Below, piece by piece: positions 29,389 through 39,176 of a stretch of DNA of 64,000 nt. The position numbers and the translations under genes are program-made. How positions within the stretch are numbered: position 1 is the first letter of the stretch; each line of letters begins with the position of its first letter. The DNA is from Patiria pectinifera (Eukaryota > Echinodermata > Asteroidea > Valvatida > Asterinidae), in assembly GCA_029964075.1 (NCBI GenBank), contig CM057140.1:8078643-8142642 (forward strand), written 5' to 3'. Under the pieces are notes generated by a model, which was given only the letters and a program-made list of their open reading frames with translations, searched no databases and was not told the DNA's origin.

Positions 29389-30990
29389 ACTTGCGCAAAA
29401 TGTCTGAAATTATGCAACTGAAAGTTCTTATATTTTGGGAGCTTTATTGTATGACAACAAGTCGAAATTTGAGTGCGCGCCGCATGAAAAGAGCAACAAA
29501 ATAGCATCGCGTCTGGCTGGAAATGAACTCTTTCTTTGTATGTGTATGTGTTCTTATGTTGAATTTTGAAAGATGTACATTTGTGACTGGTGATTAACAT
29601 TCTCTTGTTTTTTTTGCAGTCTTTTTTTGTTTGTCTTTTTGTCCGTGTGTCCTGTGCAGGTCCATGAAGAGAAAGATGAAGGTCTCTGGTGCAGAAGAAG
29701 ACGCCGGGCAGTTTTCGTCGATTTAAAAGTTAAGTACTTGTAAATTTTACCCCCTCTTGAACTCAGGTCTGAAAAGTTGGATCACTGTCCTCTTTTCAGA
29801 TCTGGGGGCAGGACAACCGTGTTGTTTTGTTTGATGTAATGTGGGCCCTTGTCTCTGTGTTGAAGTCAAAGAATTGATTTCCGAAGCCCGCGATCTAGCC
29901 ACTTGCAACACTTGCGCAAAATGTCTGAAATTATGCAACTGAAAGTTCTTATATTTTGGGAGCTTTATTGTATGACAACAAGTCGAAATTTGAGTGCGCG
30001 CCGCATGAAAAGAGCAACAAAATAGCATCGCGTCTGGCTGGAAATGAACTCTTTCTTTGTATGTGTATGTGTTACTTATGTGGAATTTTGAAAGATGTAC
30101 ATTTGTGACTGGTGATTAACATTCTCTTGTTTTTTTGCAGTCTTTTTTTTGTTGTCTTTTTGTCCGTGTGTCCTGTGCAGGTCCATGAAGAAGAAGATGA
30201 AGGTCTCTGGTGCAGAAGAAGACGCCGGGCAGTTTTCGTCGATTTAAAAGTTAAGTACTTGTAAATTTTACCCCCTCTTGAACTCAGGTCTGAAAAGTTG
30301 GATCACTGTCCTCTTTTCAGATCTGGGGGCAGGACAACCGTGTTGTTTTGTTTGATGTAATGTGGGCCCTTGTCTCTGTGTTGAAGTCAAAGAATTGATT
30401 TCCGAAGCCCGCGATCTAGCCACTTGCAACACTTGCGCAAAATGTCTGAAATTATGCAACTGAAAGTTCTTATATTTTGGGAGCTTTATTGTATGACAAC
30501 AAGTCGAAATTTGAGTGCGCGCCGCATGAAAAGAGCAACGAAATAGCATCGCGTCTGGCTGGAAATGAACTCTTTCTTTGTATGTGTATGTGTTATTTAC
30601 GTGGAATTTTGAAAGATGTCCATTTGTGACTGGTATTATTAACATTGTTCTTTTTTTTTTTGCAGTATCTTTTTTGTCTTTTTTTCCGTGTGTCCTGTGC
30701 AGGTCCATGAAGAAGAAGATGAGGGTCTCTGGTGCAGAAGAAGACTCCGGGCAGCTTTCGTCGATTTAAAAGTTAAGTACATGTACTTGTAAAGTTACCC
30801 CTTCTTGAACTCAGGTCTGAAAAGTTGGATCACTGTCCTCTTTTCAGATCTGGGGGCAGGACAACCGTGTTGTTTTGTTTGATGTAATGTGGGCCCTTGT
30901 CTCTGTGTTGAAGTCAAAGAATTGATTTTTCTGAAGCCCGCGATCTATATACACTTGGAACACGTGGGCAAAATGACTGAAATTATGCAA
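29389..30990 (+). repeat. Tandem triplication, 521-bp unit
   Basis: TTGCGCAAAATGTCTGAAAT recurs at 29391, 29912 and 30433, exactly 521 bases apart. A fourth partial start lies at about 30964. Copies are nearly identical. Each contains CTGTGCAG followed by a short open stretch that ends in TAA. On the minus strand a 93-146 residue frame spans each copy (for example 30268-30708), but its conservation cannot be separated from recent duplication. Confidence 0.95.
30180..30246 (+). other. Candidate 3'-terminal exon in the triplicated unit
   Basis: After a pyrimidine-rich stretch and TCCTGTGCAG, one frame reads SMKKKMKVSGAEEDAGQFSS, then I and a stop. The copies near 29660 and 30703 differ by Lys/Arg, Ala/Ser and Phe/Leu changes in this frame, mostly conservative. 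I do not recognise the protein. A different frame of the same bases (VHEEEDEGLWCRRRRRAVFV) is also open up to a GTTAAGT that could be a donor, so the reading is not settled. Confidence 0.3.
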
Positions 30991-30992
30991 CT

Positions 30993-31510
30993 GCCCAGCT
31001 AACACATCACGTTGCTACAACGTTGCGCAATGTTGTGAAAATGTTGTCTATTGGTTACATGTCATGATGACATTCAAGCGTGTGAAAACGTTGTATATCT
31101 GTAATTTGTACAACATTGTACGAAAGTCATCATATGACATTGTACTGACGTTGTACAGTGGTCATTTCACAAACGTTGTAATAAATATGATGTTGTGGTT
31201 ACGTTATATGTAGGTGTTTTCATGACGTTGTTTTTAAGTTGTCAATGTTACGTTGTCATGATGTAATTTAGAATGTTCACAACACTGCTGTGAGGTTATA
31301 ATCATGACGTTGAGATAACGTTCCATCTACGTTATTTTATAACGTTGTTGTCAGTTGTGAAAATGACGTTGTCACCACATTGTAGTTTGGCATTTCAAAA
31401 CCTTGCTGTGATGTAAAAATCATGACGTTGTTCTAACATTGTGTGTGCATGCTTTCACAACGTTATTAGTATGTTGCTAATCTCATGTTGTCATGACGCT
31501 GTAGATGTGT
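30993..31510. repeat. ACGTTGT-rich cryptically simple tract
   Basis: Starting at CCCAGCTAACACATCACGTTG, more than a dozen copies of (A)ACGTTGT or its variants and complements are spread over about 500 bases with irregular spacing. It is non-coding. It resembles dispersed repeats that start CCCAGC(T/A)AACAC in marine invertebrate genomes. Confidence 0.7.
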
Positions 31511-31824
31511 ACTTCACTCAACTTACCTGTAGAGCAATACTACTTTATGCATATTCCCCCTACCGGCAGGTATTTTCCGCTAAGAGTTATATACAATAAC
31601 GCCTTCTGGCGCCCTACCCACAATACCCCATGGCATGCGTGCCTCGTGAGCGTCCTCTTTTCTCTTAGCGGCAGGTCGGGTATGACGTGTGTAAAATAGC
31701 TCCTGTTTTTCCTCGTCAAATTACTACCCTTTTTTAGCTTTAGAGAAGTTTATAGTGAAAAGAGTTAATAAACAACATTTTGTAGAGTTTGTCATCTTCT
31801 TTTTGATATATTTATTCATTTAAT

Positions 31825-32488
31825 ATGAAGCGTTTGGGGAGAACCGATCTGTCAAAAAACCGGGGGAATTCCTCTCCCACGGGACGGACCGAGTTCTCGG
31901 GGGACTCTGCCGTTAACGCTGCGTCGTTGCCGCGGCAGCAGTCCTTCGTCCAGCACCCTCAGCCACTGCCGGCTGGGGGCGTTGGCAGTTCCGCTGACCA
32001 GTTAAAGGGGCCTCGGTCTCTTTTCTCCGGTCATTTCCAGCGGAACACCCAAACAAAATGCACACTCTGGCAAGGTTCCTCCAAAACATACCTCCTGTGC
32101 CGAAGCGAAGCCTAAAAAGGGCCGACAGGGCAAGCATGGCTCGGGGACGGGCGCCGCTATAGCCCCCGGCCCTTCCCCGTGCATGGGGCAGCCCGAGGGG
32201 ACTAGCCGCCACACTCCAGTGGACTCTAGTCACCCGTGCCCTCCCGACACAGTGCCGAGTACCACTGGTGACCGAGACGGGCTGTTACACGGGCTATCGG
32301 ACCGACCCAGCGTTCGCTCAGCCCACGGAGCCTCACTGTCGGCCGGGGGTGCTATGAGCGATGCGGTGCCGGTCACCCCTGGATATCCAGGCCTGACGGC
32401 CTCCAGTCTTTCTCGCTCTGAGGGACCATTCTCGTCATCGGATTTTTTTCCGTTGTTCGGGAGTCCCGGTTCCCCAGGTGTCTTCTGA
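31825..32488 (+). pseudogene. Gag-like remnant of the DIRS-like element
   Basis: Two frames (31825-32115 and 32183-32488) encode basic and then Gly/Ser/Pro-rich sequence, such as SVRSAHGASLSAGGAMSDAV. No domain can be named. The gag assignment rests on position upstream of the recombinase and on composition. Confidence 0.4.
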
Positions 32489-32529
32489 CTACAGCCATTG
32501 CAGCCTGTAGCCGGCGATAATCTACCAGA

Positions 32530-33460
32530 AAGATTTATGACAGTAGACTACACCATTTTTACAAATGGTGTAGAGCCCGGTCTCTGCGTCCCTCCGATAC
32601 ATATGTAGGAGAGGTTGCAGACTTCCTGGTAGACCTCTTTGAAAGTGATCTTGCTACATAGCCACGATTAGAAATTATCGTTCTCCTATAGCAGCTATTC
32701 ATGGAGGCTTTTCGGACGGCTCCTCAGTGTCAGATAATCAGAGTTTCAGCCAACTCCTCAGGGGGGTGTTTGTCTCGCGCCCCCCGACGCGTAGGCTTTT
32801 ATCATCATGGGATTTCTTTACCGTTTTATCAACCTTGTCGAGAACCCCATTTGAGCCAATGGGCAACTCAACCTTGTTACAACTGTCGGTTAAAGTTGCT
32901 TTTCTATTAGCAGTGGCTACGTCTAGACGATGTAGCGAACTACATTCACTTACGGTGGTTACAGGTCATATCCGATGGGAACCAGGGGGTGTACGCCTGA
33001 TTCCCAAAGCAAGTTTTCTGACTAAAAATCAATCGGAGCCATTTTCACCTCCTGACATTTTTGTACCGGACATTAAAATCCTTTTCGTCTGTCTCTCGCG
33101 ACAAACTTTGGTGTCCGGTCAGGGCCCTGAAATGGTACGTTGATAGAACTAAAACGCACCGAAATGGCCATTCACAGTGTTTATATCACCAACTCCACCA
33201 TACCGACCGGCTCCACGTGATACGATTTCCCGCTGGTTGGTTACGGCCATCAAATCGGCGGTGGACTCACCAACAACAGAGTCCGTTGGATCAGTCCATG
33301 CGCACGAGGTCAGGGCGACTTCTACTTCCTGGGCCTTTTTTTAAGGGTGTCTCTGTAAAAGATATCACACAGGCAGCGTGTTGGAAGACCCCAACACCTT
33401 CAATTCATCACCTAGTGCTATTTGAAGGATGTCCTCCAGACGGAAGGCAGAGCAGGGAGA
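32530..33460 (+). pseudogene. Tyrosine recombinase of DIRS type, broken
   Basis: A SAM-like core-binding region is spread over frameshifts at 32530-32730 and continues into LLQLSVKVAFLLAVATSRRC. The first catalytic Arg lies in ATSRRCSEL near 32920. Further on come CPVRALKWYVDRT near 33110, then the H-x-x-R motif in AHEVRA at 33300-33317, STSWA, and VKDITQAACWKTPTP. The frame shifts at about 33060-33130 and near 33230-33300. The expected catalytic Tyr after the Trp box is not visible where SIHHLV is read. The enzyme is inactive. Confidence 0.8.
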
Positions 33461-33570
33461 GTGGTGCTGAGGGCGGCGAGCCGAGCTTCATCTTGTCCGC
33501 AAGATCCTCTCCCACCCGGGACTTCCCTAGAATAGGTGAGTCCCCTTTTTCTGACTTTTTATCTTTATGT

Positions 33571-35312
33571 GAGCCAAATTTCGCACCATAAATTGAGGAG
33601 ACACACAAATCAGGATGCGGTGGCAATTATGTACTTTAATAGAACAGGTCTGATTGGCATTACACGGTTTCACCAAAAAAACCTGTAAACAAAATACGAA
33701 AAATAAAATTAAACTTAAATAATAAAAAGAATTTCATTTTAACAATTGATCATTTACTGATCTCCCCGTTAAAATATAACATCAACACAAATCATAACTT
33801 CAATCCACCAGATACATGCGCATGATTTTTAGAAACAAAGAGTCACTTTTCACTAGCCAAAGCAATATTCTGATAGTGCATCAAGGTAACAAAAACACCA
33901 GCTGAACAGTTTAAGTTTTTTTCACTGGGAGTCTTGTTCTCCACCACAATCTGGCATAAAGCACAATTTAGCATAAAACAAAGTAATAAGTACAGAGTAC
34001 TCAATCAATCAGTCAGTAGACTAAACATACCCCATTCAGCCTCGAGGGGTACTTTAACGACCGTCCCAGGCCAGTGGCACCAAGGCCAAATGGCTGGCTC
34101 GCTCAGCTAGCCTGTTCTGCCCAAGGTTACTTCCCACCTGTTGTCTCAAGTCTCACCCTATTATAAGGTCAAAAGATTCACAGGCAAATCTCAATAAAGG
34201 TCTAGCTTTAACATACAAAATACACCGAAATAACATATGACTGGCAAAATGAATCAACTTCACATTGATTTCTTCATCTGACCGATTCACTCAAATCTCT
34301 CAGGCAAAACACTCTTATATGACCCACCATGTAAATAGGTGAACTAAACACTTGTCATATTGAGTAAAATACAATGATATAAGAAAGCCACACAATTTAA
34401 CTAGCTACGAAGTATAAACCAATAACAACCAAAAGTACCTATCACGTATCTATAGTCCAATATAGGAAAGAAAAGAAAGAATTTCCACAGCAATGATGCT
34501 GGAATTCAACCAATGTTGCACATATTGTGCCATATAATCTTAATCACCGGCTTCACCATAAGCACTTAAAAGCAACAATTATATTATAAACTAGAAAAAC
34601 ACTCTTCCTCCTCGCAATACTCTTATCTTCAGTGATCCAAATAACCATGACTTAAACTATACCGGTAGATAAATCATGACAACAAAATGATTTCGGCTCT
34701 TATTTCTTTGTCGAACTATAAGAGAACTATCACTTATAAATCATCATTAATCTCACTACTGCTTCACTAATAAAACTAAAAGTATCAAAAGAAATTGTCA
34801 TTTACCTTATCGGTTGATTAACTTGGGAAACCAAGAGCCCAGCGCTTAGCTTTGAAGAGGTGGTTCAAGAGCTGGAACAAGGTGCTTGCATTTCAATGTC
34901 TGATCTGAAAGTGGCCTGCACAATCTGGACTTATTGCCCACGCCCAGTAACAGAGGCAAAATCATCCCATAAGGTCTCCCACCCCACGTGACACCAGACC
35001 AGTGACCAAGGCTGCATGCTCATGAAATTTATGCAAACTGCGCAATCTTGACAAGCATCCAGGGATCTAGGCGAGACCCTGAGATTTTACAGAACACAAC
35101 TGGGGTAGATGGGGAAACTCTGGTAGGGAGTGTTTTATCGTGTCCATAAAAAAAACAAGAAATTTCGAAGGTTAGTATGTTAGTAAGATATGGGAATGCA
35201 ACAGAATATATGAGGGCTAACTACAAAAAAATAATAAATGAAATCAAAAAGGCCATCACATACAAGAAAGAACAAAAAGGAATAAAATACAAGGGGATCT
35301 TATTCACCCGGT
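33571..35312 (-). repeat. 3' LTR of the Gypsy element
   Basis: In plus orientation it runs from GAGCCAAATTTCGCACCATA to ATTCACCCGGT. It is over 95% alike by eye to 44029-46140 except for two length differences. It starts one base after TATGT. Its exact inner edge is uncertain by 2-4 bases, because ACA here faces ATG in the other copy. Confidence 0.9.
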
Positions 35313-36683
35313 TACATTCCTCCCATGTTTAACGTTTCCGTCCGCGGCAACTACATTCTCTTGAGAATGTAGCCAAGTGTCCTGTAGAACCTTTCCTAGG
35401 CTATTTCCAAGTCCCGCAATTGCTCTACTTAAGCTTTCAAAGTCCGGAGAGGGACGGTTTCCTAAGCAGGAACTCTGATCCTCCACTGTATTTTGATTAA
35501 CTAGTGCAGACTTTGGAAGGTTATGAGGGTTTCGATGTTGGCCTGCTGTAACTCTGGTTGTCCGACGCAATGCAGACTGGCCACCATCTGCATCCTCTAC
35601 CATGCCATCCCCAGGGGCAGGTGCTGGAGCCACGTCCACCTGTGGTTCTTCTCGAGGTTGAATGTACGTGATGTACTCAACCTCCCCTGCTTCTGAGGGA
35701 GCCTCTTCTGCACCTGATGAGGGGTCCTCCTCCTTTTGATCTTTACAAACCTCAGGTTTGTCATTATATTTATCCAATGGTGGTTGATCCGCTCGATCAT
35801 CCGTTCTACCTTGCATGTTTTCATGACCTACACGTGGAAGCTCGAGCTGGCGTCCATCCAAAATATTTGACCGGTGTTCTACCCGCTTGGGTCCAAACCC
35901 ATCAGCTGGCTGGACAACGTAAACATTCCCATCAGGGTCCGGTCTGCCAACTACCTTGTGTGGAATAGGAAGCCACATATCTTGGATCTTGTTACGACCC
36001 TGCACGCCACGGTTACGCAGAAACACCCTCCTTTCCATTGGGAGGTCAGTGTTCCCGGATTTAGCATTGCAACGACGTTGTCGGGCGAGCGCTTCTGTCT
36101 CGGTTCGTGAACCTGCTAAATCCCATGCGTGCTGTAGTCGGGTTTGGTGACCCGCCACCCACTCTTCGACACTTGGCCCATCAGTATGACCTTCCGTGTT
36201 GCCAAGAAAGTGGTCGATAGGCAACTTAGGGTCTCTACCAAACATGAGGTAGAATGGGGGATATCCAGTCGAAGAATGTACGGTTGCATTATATGCGTAA
36301 ACCAGTTCCGGAAGGAGCTCCGGCCAACGGCGCTTTAGATGTGGGGGAAGGGTTCGCAGTCGATCATGCATCGTGCGATTAAAGCGCTCACATTGACCGT
36401 TGCCTTCCGGATGATAGCTCGTTGTCCTCGACTTATCTATCCCGTAGAGCCTACACAGCTCTTTGACCAATGCGCTTTCGAAATTACGCCCTTGGTCCCT
36501 GTGTATTCTTGCGGGAGGCCCAAAGTGCCCAAACCACTCCTTTACTAGGACCCGTGCAACGGTTTTTGCCGTCTGATCCCGAGTGGGCACCGCCTTGGTA
36601 AATTTGGTGAAAACATCGGTCATTAACAAGATGTTTTCCCTACCATCACTGGCCCGTTCCAGAACGGTGAAGTCTATCGCCAA
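35304..36683 (-). pseudogene. Gypsy integrase catalytic core and C-terminal region
   Basis: The long open frame carries the D,D-35-E type core. Asp lies in AIDFTVLERA, Asp in RIHRDQGRNFES and Glu in GNGQCERFNRT. VEEWVAGHQTRLQHAWDLA and a C-terminal barrel-like stretch (PIPHKVVGRPDPDGNVYVVQ) follow. A long Glu/Pro-rich tail reads to the LTR. The frame is shifted from the upstream zinc-binding part at about 36690. No chromodomain is obvious. Confidence 0.9.
35317..35324 (-). other. Polypurine tract
   Basis: On the minus strand GGGAGGAA directly precedes the 3' LTR start (TGTAACCGGG). This is the usual site for plus-strand priming. Confidence 0.75.
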
Positions 36684-36703
36684 ACATCAAGCGGCCTTGC
36701 GGC

Positions 36704-36904
36704 TTATAGATTCCCCATTGAAGGTCTCACTTTCGGTCTTGGGGCCTTAGCAAGGGTGCACCGTTCACAAGATCTACACCAGGATTCCACATCAGCTGCC
36801 ATCTTGTGCCAGTAGCACCGAGCTCTGACCAATGCCAAGGTCCGTTCCATCCCTTGATGTCCTGCATGATCGTGGAGATCCTGGAGAATCTTGTTTCGGA
36901 ACAC
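36704..36904 (-). pseudogene. Gypsy integrase N-terminal HHCC zinc domain
   Basis: LHDHAGHQGMERTLALVRAR followed by YWHKMAADVESWCRSCERCT shows the H-x-H...C-x2-C zinc-binding pattern. It is separated from RNase H by a frame change at about 36905 and from the core by another at about 36690. Confidence 0.9.
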
Positions 36905-36906
36905 TG

Positions 36907-37777
36907 CTATGGGAGCAACAACTGCTCAATTTGCTGACCCTTCTCTTTGATCACTCGGTACAACACTTCATCCCTTTCTGTTAGGCGCCTCCAGGACCTC
37001 AACAGTTTCCGAACTTTCTTGGGTTCTTGTGCAAGTTGCTTCCCCGTGGGAGGGATATGTGTCGTCCAGTAACCCCAAACAATTCTAAGGTCTTTGTCTC
37101 GCATCTGTGCCTGCCTCATATCTCGTGGTGGTATTGTTGGTAGTGTGCTGGTTGCGTCTACTGGTGAGATTGACACAGACTCTTGCTGTGGTCTTCCAAC
37201 ACCTGACTCTCCACAAGTTTTAATGAGTCGCCTTAACTCACCAGGGAAACATGTCGACAGCATACATTCCTGGACCACCACTTGTACCACCTCTACCCCA
37301 ACCACATCTCCATGTTCAGTCTTTCGACTCAAAGCATCTGCATTACCATTTTTCTGACCTGACCGGAATTTGATTTCAAAGTCGAACTGGGCTAGCTGTG
37401 CGGCCCAACGTGACTCAGTTGCCCCAAGTTTCGCAGTCTTCAGATAGCTCAAGGGATGGTTGTCTGTGAAGACAACAAAACGTGATCCGAGAAGGTAGTC
37501 CCTAAACTTTTCGGTGACTGCCCATTTTAGGGCCAGCAGTTCTAGTTTGAAAGAACTGTAATTAGCATCATTCCTCTCTGTCGGTTTGAGACTCCGGCTG
37601 GCATAGCTGATGACTACACGCCCATTATCTTGGTCTTGTGAGAGTACAGCACCAAGCCCTTTGAAACTGGCATCAGTCTCCACGATAAAAGGCTTAGTGA
37701 AATCTGGATAGCCCAAGATGGGGGCGGACATCAAGCACTCCTTAAGATGTAGAAAGGCAGCCTGGCATGAGGAGTCT
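36907..37777 (-). pseudogene. Gypsy RNase H domain
   Basis: Contains ILGYPDFTKPFIVETDASFK, GAVLSQ, YSSFKLELLALKWAVTEKFR and FTDNHPLSYL, the Asp, Glu and Asp positions of LTR-element RNase H. A tail toward the integrase zinc domain follows. An in-frame TGA just upstream (near 37777) sits where a Trp codon would be expected in RWDSSCQAAF. Confidence 0.9.
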
Positions 37778-39170
37778 CAACGCTGAACAAACGGCACATT
37801 ATGTGTCAACTTGGGCTTGGCACCCTTACGATGTTTGGGGGATACCTTTCCCATCAAAGCATGTAGTGGGGCAGCAATCTTGGCGAAACCTGGCACAAAA
37901 CGCCGATAATAGCTGGCCAGACCCATAAAGGATCGGAGCTCATGCTCACTTTGTGGTGTCTTCCATCCCTCGATTGCACGCACCTTTTCAGGATATGTAC
38001 CTACTCCTTCCTCTGACCCAGGAAGGAGATCCGTTTTTGGAACCAGTGACACTTGCTCGGTTTGATCTTTAAACCAAAGCTGGCGAGTCTACCAAGGACC
38101 ATGTCCAACCGGCTAAGCATTTCATCTATATCTCTAGAGATGACCAGCACATCATCTACATAGAGTAACAATGTCTGGTAATTTTGATCCTGCAGACAGG
38201 CCTCCATCATGCGTTGAAAGCTGGCCGGAGCATTACACAACCCAAAAGGCATGCGGGTGAACTCATAGAGTCCCCCACTCCCAACCCTGAATGCTGTCTT
38301 GTGAATATCACTCTCGTCCATGGCACATTGCAGGTATCCAGAGGCCAGGTCTAAAGAACTAAAATAGCAGGACCCATGCAGGGCCTCCAACGCTTCCTCA
38401 ATTCCAGGAAGTGGAAGATTCTTGGCGAATCTTGGCATTGAGTTGTCTGTAATCAACGCATAACCTGAGGCTGCCATCTTTCTTTTTAACTAGCACCAAT
38501 GCAGAAGCGTAAGGGCTACTGCTGGGCCGAATGATGCCTTGATCTGACCATTTTTTCAGATGTTCCCTCACTTCTGGTTGAAGTTGTGGCGGAATGTGCC
38601 GGTGCGGCAATCGTACAGGGTGTGTGTCGGTCAACGGTGTTGTGTGCTTTATTTTGTCACAATAACCGAAGTCACTATCATGCAGGCTGAAGGCCTTGAT
38701 ATGCTTCTGTAGCATCTCCTTGAGCTGAAGGGACTGCTCCTCTGTGAATTCAGTACTGTCCCCCAGATCAAGGGTTTCCAGAAGCTTATCTATACTGGCC
38801 TGATCCTTAACATGCGCCCCAACTTCACCTACAATGACCTCCCGGTCACTCACCTGGGTCACACCGGGGCATTCCTCTTTCTCAACGCTAGCTTCATACA
38901 TAACCCCTATACAAGTTCGCGGCTGCAGTAGGACATCCTCCCCTCCCAAGTTTATTACTCGCATAGGCACACAGTCATCTACCACCCTTGAGAATGAGGG
39001 AATAATATACACATCCCGAGGGACAGACCCGTGGGATGAGTCCACTTGCTCGACTAGAGCGCAGTAAGCTTGTCGGTGATGCCTGCCCGTGCCTTCGATT
39101 ACCACCATGGACCTTGATGGAATCCGAACCGGTCCCTCTTTTGGTGTCCTTACCAAATCAGGCCTTTTTC
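37777..39170 (-). pseudogene. Gypsy reverse transcriptase, three broken frames
   Basis: Segments are 39156-38398 ([11 protein letters not shown]-type lead, [32 protein letters not shown]), 38477-38001 (FSSLDLASGYLQCAMDESDI, FGLCNAPASFQRMME, LLLYVDDVLVISRDIDE) and 38052-37777 (SEHELRSFMGLASYYRRFVP thumb/connection). The catalytic YVDD box is intact. The breaks near 38440 and 38030 are frameshifts. Confidence 0.92.
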
Positions 39171-39176
39171 GCGTTT

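Larger units (their letters stand above)
31560..33560 (+). mobile_element. DIRS-like (tyrosine recombinase) retroelement, deleted
   Basis: A gag-like Ser/Pro-rich region (31825-32490) is joined directly to a tyrosine recombinase region (about 32530-33450) with no reverse transcriptase or RNase H between them. A complete DIRS-group element would have these. A repeat-like leader with CCTACCGGCAGGTATTTTCCGC and CTCTTAGCGGCAGGT lies at about 31560-31690. The right end abuts the Gypsy LTR at 33571. It is non-autonomous and frameshifted. Confidence 0.7.

Noticed and set aside
30268-30708. Minus-strand 146-residue gene conserved in the tandem triplication
   Set aside because: Conservation is explained by recent duplication; there is no domain, and its frame conflicts with the plus-strand splice-like signals.
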